Notes under the pieces: generated by a model
Databases searched by the model: none
What the model saw: the letters and a program-made list of their open reading frames with translations, nothing else
Told to the model about the DNA's origin: nothing
Program-made: the position numbers and the translations under genes
Source: Myxococcales bacterium
GTDB taxonomy: Bacteria > Myxococcota > Polyangia > HGW-17 > SLPX01
DNA: 62,866 nt
Assembly (NCBI GenBank): GCA_007131745.1
Contig: SLPX01000150.1
Location: 1-62,866 of the forward strand
Reading direction: 5' to 3'
Shown here: one piece after another, positions 1-9,308 of the stretch
How the letters are laid out: each line of letters begins with the position of its first letter
Numbering within the stretch: position 1 is the first letter of the stretch

Positions 1-860
1 CAAACACTCCGTCAAGCGCATAGACGTAAAGCTCTCCGTTCTTCCACCAGATGCGCGCCCACGGATGCATCGGCTCGGGAGCGACTATTCTCCACGAATC
101 GTTCGAAGGGTCGTATACAAGAATGTTGCCTGCAGCTAGAGCAAACCAAACCTCTCCTGAAGGTGAAAACGCTAAATCATTTATTATCGCAGATTCATCA
201 TAAGGCGTACCAATGTCATGCCACGTATCGTTTTCGAGATAAAGGACCAGAGAATCCAAGTCTTCCGGAGGCGCCCCATAATAGCCTTTTAGTCCCACCG
301 CCCACAATCGCTCTTCATTGCCCTTGATCCTGTGAATGAAACCGTGGTCTTCCCCGACCAACTCGACAACAGGATCAGTCTCTTTCTCAAGTACTCCGTC
401 TTTGTATTTGAATATCACCGGCGTTCCGTTGTGACCTCCAATCCAAAGGGTATCGTTATGCGCTTTCCAGGCGGTCCATAAATTATATCCCACTGCCTCC
501 CCTCGTCCGAGAATGGAGGGCTTTCCCTCTATCGGCCACTTCAGGATTGTTCCGCTGTACCCAACTGCGTATATGTTTCCTTCACCATCAACAGTACCGC
601 CGTACAAAACCGCTCCAACAGGGTATGGCCAGTGCCAGCACCACCCATCTTCCCTACATACAGCGTCTTCGATGTTGAAAGGGTCCTCCACTAAGGGCGG
701 TTGAGGAAAACGATCTGCCATGTCAGCGTCCGGAATCACCCAACTATCCGCCAGTACGGCAGAGTCAACTCCGCCATCTTCCGCTTCTTTTGACCCGGCG
801 GATTTTTCACAACCACACAAGGCCAATACCAAAAGACCTGAAAGAAAATATTTTTTCATC
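1..860 (-). CDS. Lipoprotein, beta-propeller-like (C-terminus beyond window edge)
   Basis: The gene starts at an ATG at 860-858 and runs off the left edge with no stop, so about 286 residues of an incomplete protein are visible. The start follows a GGAAGG ribosome-binding site. The N-terminus is a lipoprotein signal: a short Lys-Lys head, a hydrophobic stretch and a lipobox LCGC with Cys17 as the acylation site. A linker rich in Ser, Glu and Asp follows. After that come repeated strand-like segments with Trp and Gly (for example VGAVLYGG, LWTAWKAHNDTLWIGG, LWAVGLKGYYG, EVWFALAAGNILVYD), spaced like blades of a WD/Kelch or two-component-sensor-type propeller. This suggests a surface or periplasmic propeller lipoprotein; the exact family and ligand are unknown. 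It is separated from its neighbours by a long leader holding a palindrome. Confidence 0.75.
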
Positions 861-1334
861 CCAATTACCTTCCACGACATCATACCGGTTTCAGATGCAA
901 AAGAAACCGAATTCGCAATGAATGATTGATCAATCTAATCGTGTTAATTGCATTCCTTTCTTTTCTTTCAACCCGTAGCCGAAAAAAAATACAAATGTTT
1001 CACTGCGCCCTTATCCCGTTTTTACATTCAATAATCCGGCCAAAGTGCGTTTTGGTGTGAAATCACTGCTAAGCCTGGGGATTAAAAGGGATTTGGGGCA
1101 GAGCAGTAGGCGGATGTCGCGTTATAGTGTATTCTCGAAGGTGTCTCATTTTCGCCGAAAATGAGACAGGTGTCACATGATAGGAGACACTTTTGGGGGA
1201 TTTCGATGAAAACCTCGTGGTAGTTCAGATGGCTGAATGATCTTGTTTTTCTCTCCCTAAAAGAGTTTGACCGACGATTTTTCTGTTTGATTTGAAAGGA
1301 ACGAGGTCTCTTTAAAATGAATTTTTGAGGAGGT
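861..1334. other. 474-bp intergenic region
   Basis: No convincing gene was seen. This stretch lies downstream of the leftward ABC permease gene and upstream of the leftward lipoprotein gene at 860. It contains a perfect 13-bp-arm palindrome at 1142-1168, a possible -10 element (TATAAC on the minus strand, 1121-1126) and a weaker second pair of GTGTC/GACAC half-sites at 1170-1190. The open frame at 1082-1384 on the minus strand has no ribosome-binding site and a basic, low-quality composition, so it was rejected as a gene. Confidence 0.6.
1142..1168. promoter_or_regulatory. Perfect palindrome, candidate activator or operator site
   Basis: TGTCTCATTTTCG, one spacer base, then its exact reverse complement. 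On the minus strand a TATAAC hexamer at 1121-1126 could be the -10 of the lipoprotein gene that starts at 860. If so, the palindrome centre lies at about -41 from the transcription start and overlaps a poor -35. That is the geometry expected for an activator of the class II type. The palindrome is unlikely to be an intrinsic terminator because no T-run follows it on either strand. Confidence 0.45.
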
Positions 1335-3020
1335 TCATGCCTTGAAAAGATCGCCCATTCGTTTTCCCAGGATCTTGTGGGCAATTAAAAGTGATGTTCC
1401 CAAAAACATCATGGCCCAGACTCCCAGGGCGCACGCCAGTTCGGGACCATCGCGAAGTCTGCCAAGCAGCATGTAAATCGCCTTTGTGATGGGATAATCC
1501 TGTTCCCGCAAGGCAAGAATCAAGCTGTCGGAGACTTCCAGCATCGCGAATGAAAACGCCAGAATTCCACCTGCCAATATGCTCACCGCTACCAGGGGAA
1601 GCGTGATTTTCCAGAGGGTGCGGAGGGATGATGCGCCCAGGTTCCAGGAAGCTTCTTCCAGGTTTTCGTCAATTTGGCTGAATCCCGCGTATGCCGAGCG
1701 GACCATGTATGGAAGCCGGCGTACCGAATATGCAATGATCAGGAGAATAGTGGGATCTTTTCTCGGGTCCAGGAACGTTCCCCCGAAAGCCCCCATGAAA
1801 CCGAACGCTACCACTATGCCGGGGAGCGCGAGAGGCAACATGGTTACAGCATCCAGCAAGGCGGCGCCCTTGAATTTGACCCTGGCCAATAGGTAGGCGA
1901 TGGCAACACCCAAAACCGCGTCGACCGCGGTCGCCCCGGCCGCGAGGAAAAGGCTGTTCCTGATTGAAGACAATGTCAGTGGGTGGGCCAGAGCGGCCTT
2001 GTAGTGATCCGTGGTGAGTTCGCCCGGCAAAACCGTTAGAAACCACTCTTCCCGCATGGATGTAAGAATCACGGCCAGGTGAGGCAGCACAGACACGAAC
2101 ACAACGAGAAACAGCATGATGTAGGTGCCGTAAAGCGGCCATCCGGAAAGCCTTGGGCGTTCTATGGACATGCCTCCCTTGGCCGCGCCTGCGGTTCTTT
2201 TTCGGGCGAACGCCCAACGCGCGGCTACAAAGCCTCCCAAGGTCATCATCAACACCCAGATCACGAGCGCATAACCTTCGGGGTTGTCCTCCATGTCGGT
2301 CACCCTGGAAAATATTTGGACCGAAAGAACTTCCCCGTACTCGAATACCAGCGGTGTTCCAAGGTCGGTAAGCGCCCAGATGAAAACAATGACTCCCCCG
2401 GCGAACACACCCGGGGCCGCCAGCGGGAGAGTTATCCTTCTGAATACATCCCAATTCGAGGAGCCCATGTTGGTAGCGGCTTCTTCCAGGCTTGGATCCA
2501 CCGCGGACAGGGATGCCGTGAGGTTTAAGTACATGATCGGGTAGAGATGCAAAACCTGTAAAATGACGACTCCCCAGAAACGTCCCTTGCCCAGCCAGTC
2601 GATGGGGTTTTCCATGATTCCTATGTGCATCAGCACAAGGTTGATGGATCCGAACCTGGCCAGAAGCTGTTTCATTCCGATTGCGCCTACGAAGGGAGGA
2701 AGCACCAGGGGCAGAAGAAGAAGGCCTGCAAGAATGGTTTGACCCTTGAATGTGCGTCTTGACGCCACCAGCGCCAGGGGCAAACAAAAGAGAAATGTGG
2801 CGAGAGTCGTGCATGACGCCAACATTAAACTGTTTACGAGTCCCTGCCTTATGGAAGGATTTGCCAAAACGTTCCTTACGAACGTCAAGGTAAAAGAGCC
2901 TTCCGGCCACAGTCCTTTTTGGAAAACGTGCGCAATGGGAAAGAAGAGGAAGACTGCGAAAAACGCCAGAATTCCTCCAAGCAACAGCTTCTGCATGATC
3001 GTGGGTTTTCGCGCGTTCAC
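1335..3020 (-). CDS. ABC transporter permease, fused two-domain, iron(III)/thiamine type
   Basis: 561 residues forming about 12 membrane helices in two homologous halves, the fused-permease layout of FbpB/ThiP-like transporters. Each half carries the cytoplasmic EAA loop that docks on the ATPase: EEAATNMGSSNWDVFRRITL in the first half and an EEASWNLGASS version in the second. The gene is the last of a leftward operon. Its start overlaps the end of the ATPase gene by 4 bp (ATGA), which implies translational coupling. With the ATPase and binding protein it should form an inner-membrane importer. The architecture favours ferric iron or another small anion/cation complex, but the substrate cannot be read from the sequence. 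Confidence 0.85.
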   Translation of the reverse strand: MNARKPTIMQKLLLGGILAFFAVFLFFPIAHVFQKGLWPEGSFTLTFVRNVLANPSIRQGLVNSLMLASCTTLATFLFCLPLALVASRRTFKGQTILAGLLLLPLVLPPFVGAIGMKQLLARFGSINLVLMHIGIMENPIDWLGKGRFWGVVILQVLHLYPIMYLNLTASLSAVDPSLEEAATNMGSSNWDVFRRITLPLAAPGVFAGGVIVFIWALTDLGTPLVFEYGEVLSVQIFSRVTDMEDNPEGYALVIWVLMMTLGGFVAARWAFARKRTAGAAKGGMSIERPRLSGWPLYGTYIMLFLVVFVSVLPHLAVILTSMREEWFLTVLPGELTTDHYKAALAHPLTLSSIRNSLFLAAGATAVDAVLGVAIAYLLARVKFKGAALLDAVTMLPLALPGIVVAFGFMGAFGGTFLDPRKDPTILLIIAYSVRRLPYMVRSAYAGFSQIDENLEEASWNLGASSLRTLWKITLPLVAVSILAGGILAFSFAMLEVSDSLILALREQDYPITKAIYMLLGRLRDGPELACALGVWAMMFLGTSLLIAHKILGKRMGDLFKA

Positions 3021-4165
3021 TCTTTGTTCTCCAGTACAACTACTTCATCCGGTGAAAGATACAGATTGAAAGCTTCATTCGGCAAAGGGGGTGAACCACG
3101 GGGGGCCGGTTCCACAGCTTGTATTTGGAGATCATTGATTGCGTAAAATCTTTCTTCGATTTCTCCCATGAACAAACGCTTGAGCAGCCGGGCTTCCAGT
3201 TCCGCGTGACGCGGCTTTTCTCCATTGGTCGAGCCGGCGGTGTCGGTGTCGGTTCCGCCGTTTTTGCGACCGTCGCTTGAAGGAGGCGGGGATGAGCGGA
3301 CAGCTTCGGGGCGGATCGAACATGTAACCGATTGTTCCCGAGCGAACTTGTCGATGTTTTTTGCCGACGATGCGCGGCCCCACAAACTTCCTATTTCCGT
3401 GTTTACATGCAGGTAACCGTTTTGCTTGTCGCTGATGGTTCCTTTTACAAGGTTTGTTCTGCCCACGAATTCAGCCACGAAAACTTCGCCCGGGTTTTGG
3501 TAAAGATCTTCCGGTCCGCCGACCTGGCGCAAGCGGCCGTCTTTCAAGACGGCGATGGTGTGGGCCATTGCAAGCGCTTCTTTTTGATCGTGAGTCACGT
3601 AGATCATGGTGACCCCGGTTTCCGACTGGATGCGCTTTAATTCGTAACGCATTTCATTTCTGAGATGCGCGTCCAGGTTGCTCAGGGGTTCATCCAGCAA
3701 CACAACATCGGGTTCTACAACGAGAGCCCGGGCCAGGGCGACTCTTTGCTGTTGGCCGCCCGACATTTCAGAAGGTCTTCGTTCCGCGGTGTGTTCAAGC
3801 CGCACCAGTTCAAGAACTTGGGACACCCTCTTTTTTCGCTCTGCCTTTGAGATCTTTCTTTCGACAAGCCCGTAGGCCACGTTGTCAAACACCGTCATGT
3901 GAGGCCAGAGAGCATAGTTTTGAAAAACAAGGGATGTGTTTCTCTTGTGAGGGGGTACGTCATTCATTTTACGGTCGTCGAAGATGACGTCTCCTTCGTC
4001 CAGAGGGCCCAATCCGGCGACAGCTCGAAGAAGCGTGGTTTTTCCGCATCCCGACGGTCCGAGGAGGAAAAAGAATTCCCCGGAACGAATCTGCAGGCTG
4101 ACGCTGTCAAGGGCCATTGTTTCCCCGAAACGCTTAGTGGCTTCAACCAGCGATACCGCAACCAT
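3017..4165 (-). CDS. ABC transporter ATP-binding protein, Fe(III)/spermidine-type
   Basis: 382 residues. Walker A is GPSGCGKTT at 36-44, the Q-loop follows in LVFQNYALWPH, the signature is MSGGQQQR from 134, Walker B is VVLLDEP at 154-160 and the D-loop SNLD at 162-165, so it should be a working ATPase. The C-terminal part after about residue 240 resembles the regulatory TOBE-like region of FbpC/PotA/MalK proteins. It is interrupted by a low-complexity Pro/Ser/Gly/Thr stretch (about 295-320), which is unusual. A GGAG ribosome-binding site precedes the ATG. The gene lies 19 bp after the binding-protein gene and overlaps the permease gene, so the three form one importer. Confidence 0.88.
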   Translation of the reverse strand: MVAVSLVEATKRFGETMALDSVSLQIRSGEFFFLLGPSGCGKTTLLRAVAGLGPLDEGDVIFDDRKMNDVPPHKRNTSLVFQNYALWPHMTVFDNVAYGLVERKISKAERKKRVSQVLELVRLEHTAERRPSEMSGGQQQRVALARALVVEPDVVLLDEPLSNLDAHLRNEMRYELKRIQSETGVTMIYVTHDQKEALAMAHTIAVLKDGRLRQVGGPEDLYQNPGEVFVAEFVGRTNLVKGTISDKQNGYLHVNTEIGSLWGRASSAKNIDKFAREQSVTCSIRPEAVRSSPPPSSDGRKNGGTDTDTAGSTNGEKPRHAELEARLLKRLFMGEIEERFYAINDLQIQAVEPAPRGSPPLPNEAFNLYLSPDEVVVLENKE

Positions 4166-4184
4166 TTTTTGCTCCTGCGTTTCT

Positions 4185-5648
4185 TTATTTTCCGCAACCC
4201 GTCCGGGCGCCCGGACGAGTTGAGATTTTTCTTGTAATGTTTCTGTACAAATTCCGGAAGTGTCTTACCCATTCCACCCGGAGTCGGCTGCGAAACCGGG
4301 GGTCTTTGTTCCATTTGCCCGCTATCTCCATGAGTTCTTCTTCGCTCACGGGCGGCCGGGTGAGCTCGGTTGTGAGGTCATGGGGAAGGCCTGCTGCGAT
4401 AAGCTTTTGCCACGTAGCCTGCAGCCTGCCGTGGTTTTCTATCAGCGCCGCTCCCAGCAGTGCGTTTATGACGTCCCATCGCGCGGATGATTTTTCATCG
4501 TCATATTCAAAAGAACCCTCCCATGCGAACGGGTTGATTTTCACCGGGGTGACTTCTTTCAGGATCCTATGGATATCCCGCCTGACGCTCATCCTCGTCA
4601 AAGGGAAACGACGAGGTCCCGAGAGCATTGTTTCAGTGTCTTCATCACCCGTTCTTTGGGGATCTTTCGAGATCTTCAGATTTTGTTTCGGCGCCATCAT
4701 CCACAATGCCTGGCCGCGGCGGCTTAGCACGTATCGAATGAACATTTCCGCACCTTCTTTGTTCGGCGCGCCCTTAAGCACAGCGACAGCGTCGGGGTTT
4801 ATGACGGTCAACCCGGGTGGGAGTACATAGCCTATACGGTCGCCGCCCGTTCTTGCCATTTGATTCCACGCGTAGCTGTCAAGCGCCATGCCGCAAGCGA
4901 TTTCACCGAGCGCTGTGTCTCTCGGAACTTCGGTGGAACTCCGCGTAAAAGACCTGACATTGGCGCCCATGCGCATGATTACTGAAAACCCTTTTTCCCA
5001 GCCGTATGCCTGTAAGATTATTTCGTAGACCATGTGGGTGCTTCCGCTCGAGCGGAAATCTCCTGAACCCACCCAGGTAAACATTTCGGGGCGTGCCAAA
5101 TCTTCCCATGTTTCAGGGGGGGCTATCCCGAGCCTTTTGAGTACCGGTCGGTTGTATATGATGCCGAACCCGCTCAACGCGGCGCTGAACCAGCGGGATT
5201 GTTCGTCGTTGATGCGCATTCCGAAAAGTGTTTCGGGAATTTCACTCATTAGTTCTTCCGGGAGACTGACGGGTGAAAGATGATCTCTGGAAGCAAGCAG
5301 CCCATGGGCTTCTATCCCCCCACCGAAAACGACGTCGACCCCTATCGAAGATGAGTTCCGGGCAAACTCGGAACTTATGAATCTCACCATGTCGGCAGTG
5401 CCGCCGACGTTTAACCATTCAACCCCTATGGGCCTGCCTGTCTTTGCTCTGCTGTAATCAATAAACCCTTTTTCGAATTCGTACCGAACCCCTTCCCAAT
5501 GCGGAGAAAGCACTATGATCTTGTCTTCGGGTTTTTCCGTGTCATCGGTTCGTTTTTCAGGACTTAACAGGAAAGGCACTGCCAGCAAAACTGCAAGCGC
5601 CAAGGCCGGAGCGATATCGCCGACTTTCCTGAAGATGGTTTTATTCAT
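4185..5648 (-). CDS. Extracellular solute-binding protein of iron(III)-type ABC importer, membrane-anchored
   Basis: About 487 residues from the ATG at 5648, which has GCAGG upstream. A TTG six bases earlier is a weaker alternative. A single hydrophobic helix at roughly 10-28 has no clear cleavage site or lipobox, so the protein may stay anchored in the inner membrane. The rest has the two-lobe pattern of family 1 binding proteins: VLSPHWEGVRYEFEKGF at the N-terminal lobe start, DVVFGGGIEAHGL, GFGIIYNRPVLKRLGI and the late motif AVLKGAPNKEGAEMFIRYVL. It delivers ligand to the permease encoded downstream. The substrate is uncertain. It lies 23 bp downstream of the Lon-like protease gene, so all four may be co-transcribed. 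Confidence 0.82.
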   Translation of the reverse strand: MNKTIFRKVGDIAPALALAVLLAVPFLLSPEKRTDDTEKPEDKIIVLSPHWEGVRYEFEKGFIDYSRAKTGRPIGVEWLNVGGTADMVRFISSEFARNSSSIGVDVVFGGGIEAHGLLASRDHLSPVSLPEELMSEIPETLFGMRINDEQSRWFSAALSGFGIIYNRPVLKRLGIAPPETWEDLARPEMFTWVGSGDFRSSGSTHMVYEIILQAYGWEKGFSVIMRMGANVRSFTRSSTEVPRDTALGEIACGMALDSYAWNQMARTGGDRIGYVLPPGLTVINPDAVAVLKGAPNKEGAEMFIRYVLSRRGQALWMMAPKQNLKISKDPQRTGDEDTETMLSGPRRFPLTRMSVRRDIHRILKEVTPVKINPFAWEGSFEYDDEKSSARWDVINALLGAALIENHGRLQATWQKLIAAGLPHDLTTELTRPPVSEEELMEIAGKWNKDPRFRSRLRVEWVRHFRNLYRNITRKISTRPGARTGCGK

Positions 5649-5671
5649 CGTCAACCTGCCGCGGATCGTTC

Positions 5672-8095
5672 TCAGATTGCTTCGTCAAACCGGGTTTTTA
5701 CGCCTTCCTTTATCACTATCTTCTGAAGATCGGAAAGCCTCTGTTGAACCCGTTCGTTGATCGAGCCGGGAGTCCAGGAGCCGTTTTTGCGCCTTCTGCC
5801 GGCGTTGACGCCGGTGAGTATTTCTATTCCTTCATCAATGCTCGAGACGGCATAGATGTTGAAAAGTCCCCTTTTCACTCCATCTATCACATTCCGGCTC
5901 AGCATCAGGTTTTTCACGTTTGCACGTGGAATCATTACCCCTTCGTTTCCGGTCAACCCGCGATCCATGCAAACTCGAAAGATGCCTTCGATTTTTGTGT
6001 TGACTCCGCCGATGGGTTGGATTTCTCCGAGTTGGTTTACCGAACCGGTGACCGCGATGCCTTGTTTTATGGGACAGCCGGAAAGAGCCGACAGCAACGC
6101 GTACAACTCCGCGCTTGAGGCTGAATCGCCGTCGATTTCATCATAGGACTGCTCGAATGTAACGGAAGCCGAAAGCCCCAGTGTTTGGTCGACGGCGTAA
6201 CGGCCGCCGAGATAACCCACGAGAATCAAGCTTCCCTTGTCGTGAATCGCGCCGGAAAGGTTCACCTCTCTGTCTATGTTTACGACCCCTCTCCTGCCTG
6301 CATAGACCCGCGATGTAATCCTTACGGGAATGCCGAACGAAACTCCTGCCAAATCATACAGCGCAAGGCCGTTGATTTGCCCGACTGCTTCTCCAGTGGT
6401 CCGGATGATTATGCTGCCCTCCCGGATTCCTCTTTGCACTGAATCAGCCACGGCTCCGTGGCGCTTCTTGATCTCTTCCAGTGCTTTTTCCACGTCTTTC
6501 TTTCTTATAGCCCGCGCTCCGTCTTTTTTCGCGGCGTAATCCGCTTCGGCCACCAAGTCGAGTAATTCGGCCTGGTGTGTTGTCAACCGGTTCTGATGGC
6601 CGACCCTCCTTGACGCGACCTCGATGATTTTCATGAATCCGCTTCGATGGATCGGAAGGTATTTTTCAGCGCGACAGACCTGTCCCAGAAAACACGCCAA
6701 AAGTCCGACATTTTCCTTTGTTTTCGACATCGAGGTTTCGAATTCAGCCTTGATTTTGAAAAGCCTGCCGAAATCCTCGTCCTGCAACTTCATGGCGTAG
6801 TAGAGGGTTTCACTTCCCACAAGGATGACTTTTGTTTCAATGGGCACGGGTTCGGGTTTCATTGTGCCTGCAAGCCGGCGTTGTCCGTCTCCCAAGCCGG
6901 TCGTCTCTTCCACCCGGACTTCCTTGTGCCTTAGGGATCTCTTGAGAGTCGGCCAGGCAAAATCATGGTTCAAGAGGTCGCCGACCTGGAGAAGAAGGTA
7001 TCCTCCATTTGCCTGGTGGAGCGCTCCCGCTCGAATCATGGTGTGATTTGTAGTAAGACCTCCGTTCGAAGGAAGGTACTCGACACAACCGCACAAATTC
7101 GCGGGGGAAGGAACTTTTTCCACTATGACCGGCGCGCCTTTTTGTTCGGTTCGGTCGCAAACAAGGTTTACTTCGTAAACCAGCAGACAGTCCGTGGGAG
7201 TCTCCTTTTCATTTTCGTTTTCATCCGCTTCAGCGGCTACGAAGTGCCTGTGGTGATCCAGGATGTGTTCTTTCATTTCCTTGAAATAAGTTGCCGGAAT
7301 TTCACCGTGTTCGCTGTATTCGTTTTTCAACTCCCGGATTGTTTCTTCCACGAGAGGTGTTATGGCCCGAACCTCGGCGGAAAGCAGTGCCTCGAAATGC
7401 TCCCTTTCGGTTTGCCGATGTTGATACGCGTGCGCGTCCAGATGTTTCTGGAAGGCAAGCATTTTTTCTTCCACATCTCTCTTCTTCTCTGGAGACAGAG
7501 CCTCAAAAGTTTCATGATCCAATGGTTTTCCATCTACAATGGGAACGACCCTGAGACCGTCCTCTTCTTCCTGCAATTGTAGTCCAAGCTTTTTTGCCGC
7601 GGATGATGCTTTTCGTGTCGCTTCTATGGCCTTTTGCCTGGCGCCGGCCAAAATGCCAGCCTTAATGTGTCCAAAAGCGCCTTCAGACAGCGCTCTTGGA
7701 ATGAGTCTTTTCAGCTCCTGGATTGTCTGGGACACATCTTTTTTCAGTTTCGATCCCACCCCGGCAACAACGAAAATGGGGACGGGACGTTCGGGATGGT
7801 TGAAATTGCTCACATAACAAAGGTCGGGCGGAACCTCTTGATTCTTCGCCTTTTCCTTCAAAAGTTTGATCATGGTGGAAGTTTTTCCCGAACCTGCTTC
7901 TCCGGATGCAAAGATGTTGAAGCCGCGGGTCTTCAGGGTCAGACCCAATTCTATGGCTTTCATTGCTCTTTCTTGTCCGATCGTGCCCCAGTGTGGTTCC
8001 AGGTCTTTCGTGGTTTGAAATTCCACCCATGACTTAGGTATTGATTTGTAAAGTTGCCTCGGTTTGAGCTTTCGGTAATCACTTTTTTTTATCAT
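5672..8095 (-). CDS. Lon-like ATP-dependent protease (AAA_32/LonC-like family)
   Basis: About 807 residues from the ATG at 8095; a TTG 39 bases upstream would add 13 residues. The N-terminal AAA region has Walker A GEAGSGKTS at 65-73, followed by a long charged helical insertion (about 130-330) and the family-typical VNLVCDRTEQKGAPVI and GGLTTNHTMIRAGALHQANGG segments. The C-terminal Lon peptidase domain keeps the catalytic dyad: Ser658 in GDSASS and Lys701 in GGVNTK, 43 residues apart as in classic Lon. It is predicted to be a cytosolic serine protease for damaged or regulatory proteins. It is the first gene of the leftward run into the ABC importer. The C-terminus, rich in Arg/Lys, extends beyond the peptidase domain. 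Confidence 0.88.
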   Translation of the reverse strand: MIKKSDYRKLKPRQLYKSIPKSWVEFQTTKDLEPHWGTIGQERAMKAIELGLTLKTRGFNIFASGEAGSGKTSTMIKLLKEKAKNQEVPPDLCYVSNFNHPERPVPIFVVAGVGSKLKKDVSQTIQELKRLIPRALSEGAFGHIKAGILAGARQKAIEATRKASSAAKKLGLQLQEEEDGLRVVPIVDGKPLDHETFEALSPEKKRDVEEKMLAFQKHLDAHAYQHRQTEREHFEALLSAEVRAITPLVEETIRELKNEYSEHGEIPATYFKEMKEHILDHHRHFVAAEADENENEKETPTDCLLVYEVNLVCDRTEQKGAPVIVEKVPSPANLCGCVEYLPSNGGLTTNHTMIRAGALHQANGGYLLLQVGDLLNHDFAWPTLKRSLRHKEVRVEETTGLGDGQRRLAGTMKPEPVPIETKVILVGSETLYYAMKLQDEDFGRLFKIKAEFETSMSKTKENVGLLACFLGQVCRAEKYLPIHRSGFMKIIEVASRRVGHQNRLTTHQAELLDLVAEADYAAKKDGARAIRKKDVEKALEEIKKRHGAVADSVQRGIREGSIIIRTTGEAVGQINGLALYDLAGVSFGIPVRITSRVYAGRRGVVNIDREVNLSGAIHDKGSLILVGYLGGRYAVDQTLGLSASVTFEQSYDEIDGDSASSAELYALLSALSGCPIKQGIAVTGSVNQLGEIQPIGGVNTKIEGIFRVCMDRGLTGNEGVMIPRANVKNLMLSRNVIDGVKRGLFNIYAVSSIDEGIEILTGVNAGRRRKNGSWTPGSINERVQQRLSDLQKIVIKEGVKTRFDEAI

Positions 8096-8405
8096 CGCCT
8101 GGGTTCCCTGGGGTTTCGTGTATGAATTTTTCAAACTTTTGTTTCAACGAAGACAGCTATTTTTGCAAGTCTTTTCATGAAACTCCAGTTAATAATGAAA
8201 AAACCTTCAGATGCACCCGGAAGCCCGTCTTTGAACGTCGAATCTCTGAAAGAAGATGAAACGCTGTTTTGCCGGGAGAATATCTCTGCCATGAGAAATT
8301 GTTTGTGTTATAGTCGATCGAATTGTGACGGGTCGGGTCGATTCTGATGAGTGAAATTTGCCGTGACCCGATGTCCGCGGTTGAAATTCTGAGAAGAGGG
8401 TTTGA
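8096..8405. other. 310-bp divergent intergenic region
   Basis: It separates the leftward protease operon from the rightward gene at 8406, so it must hold promoters for both. A weak minus-strand pair (TTGAAA, 17 bp, CATACA) lies just upstream of the protease. A TATAGT hexamer at 8309-8314 on the plus strand lacks a good -35. No RNA gene, repeat or strong palindrome was seen. Confidence 0.4.
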
Positions 8406-9296
8406 ATGGGAAAAAGAGAAACGCTCAAACTTGATTATGAAACCGAATTGCCTCCTCAACCTGTGGCGGGCCAGCCATTTCAACTCGCGACCATCGCGCA
8501 AATGCATTTGTTAGGCAGTGTGGATCCGACTGCTGCCAGAATAGCGTTCAATGAAAGCGGGGATCTTGGGCCCCACGAGTTGGCAAGAGCCATAAAGGAT
8601 AACATGAGAGGGTGGTTGCGGTATGCAGCCGCAGAGGCTCTGAAGAGAGAACTTGCCAGTCCGGGAGCGGATCCTTTCGGGCCGGTTCTGGATCCGGCCA
8701 GGGCAATTCGGATCATGGAGGAGATCATCGGTCCCGAGTTGGAGAAATGGACATTCAAGATTGAGGGGTTGGATGTGAGTTACATAGTTTCAGAGAGCAC
8801 GATGTCCGCGCTTCCGGAGTCATTTAAGAAGAGGCTGGCTTCACTGGCAGCGGAGGCGGATACCGCGGCCGCGTTCGGACCGTTTGTCCAAGAATTGGAT
8901 GTCGATGTACCCAAAGTTATGGATCCGCTATCTGGAAAAGAAGTACATGTGTTGTGCCGTTTGAAAGCCGTATATACAGCGCATCCGGATAGGGTTAGGG
9001 AAGAATTAGGCGCGGGTGAAGGAATGTCCCAGGGGGAACTGGAAAGGGTGTTGGACAACAGTGTTTTGCCTTGGCTTGAATATGCCGGGAAACAGGCTTT
9101 TTATAATGCCCTTTATGAAAAAGACGGCGAGGGTTTAAATGCAATAAGAGATCCTTTGATAATGCGTGAAAGAGTTGTAGGGCTTTGTAGAGAAGCTTTG
9201 AGCAATTTCGGCGTGTTACATGTGGACATGGAACCGGTTTATTTTGCACTCGACGATGTGACTGCCGGGACTCTCGGCTTGCCTTCCTTGGAATGA
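8406..9296 (+). CDS. Hypothetical cytosolic protein with internal duplication, possibly SPFH-like
   Basis: 296 residues, no signal peptide or membrane helix, with a good AGAGGG ribosome-binding site. I do not recognise a family outright. Two segments repeat one pattern: at about 59-125 (LARAIKDNMRGWLRYAAAEA, then GPVLDPARAIRIMEEIIGPEL and a late GLDVSYI) and at about 210-285 (LERVLDNSVLPWLEYAGKQA, then IRDPLIMRERVVGLCREALS and FGVLHVDMEPVYFAL). A YTAHPDRVREEL-like segment before the second copy, and the closing 'fG-v-V-V' strand, resemble SPFH/Band-7 folds, so a tandem degenerate SPFH-like protein is possible. It converges on the PilT-like gene with only 12 bp between stops. Confidence 0.7.
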   Translation: MGKRETLKLDYETELPPQPVAGQPFQLATIAQMHLLGSVDPTAARIAFNESGDLGPHELARAIKDNMRGWLRYAAAEALKRELASPGADPFGPVLDPARAIRIMEEIIGPELEKWTFKIEGLDVSYIVSESTMSALPESFKKRLASLAAEADTAAAFGPFVQELDVDVPKVMDPLSGKEVHVLCRLKAVYTAHPDRVREELGAGEGMSQGELERVLDNSVLPWLEYAGKQAFYNALYEKDGEGLNAIRDPLIMRERVVGLCREALSNFGVLHVDMEPVYFALDDVTAGTLGLPSLE

Positions 9297-9308
9297 ATAT
9301 CAGGCAAA

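Noticed and set aside
1082..1384. 100-residue frame on the minus strand
   Set aside because: It overlaps the end of the permease gene, has no ribosome-binding site and reads as basic low-quality sequence.
1669..3039. Long 456-residue minus-strand frame
   Set aside because: It is an out-of-frame shadow of the permease gene, Arg/His-rich with no domain.
8348..8520. Small plus-strand frame starting at ATG 8348
   Set aside because: It overlaps the start of the 296-residue gene in another frame, with no good ribosome-binding site and no conserved content.
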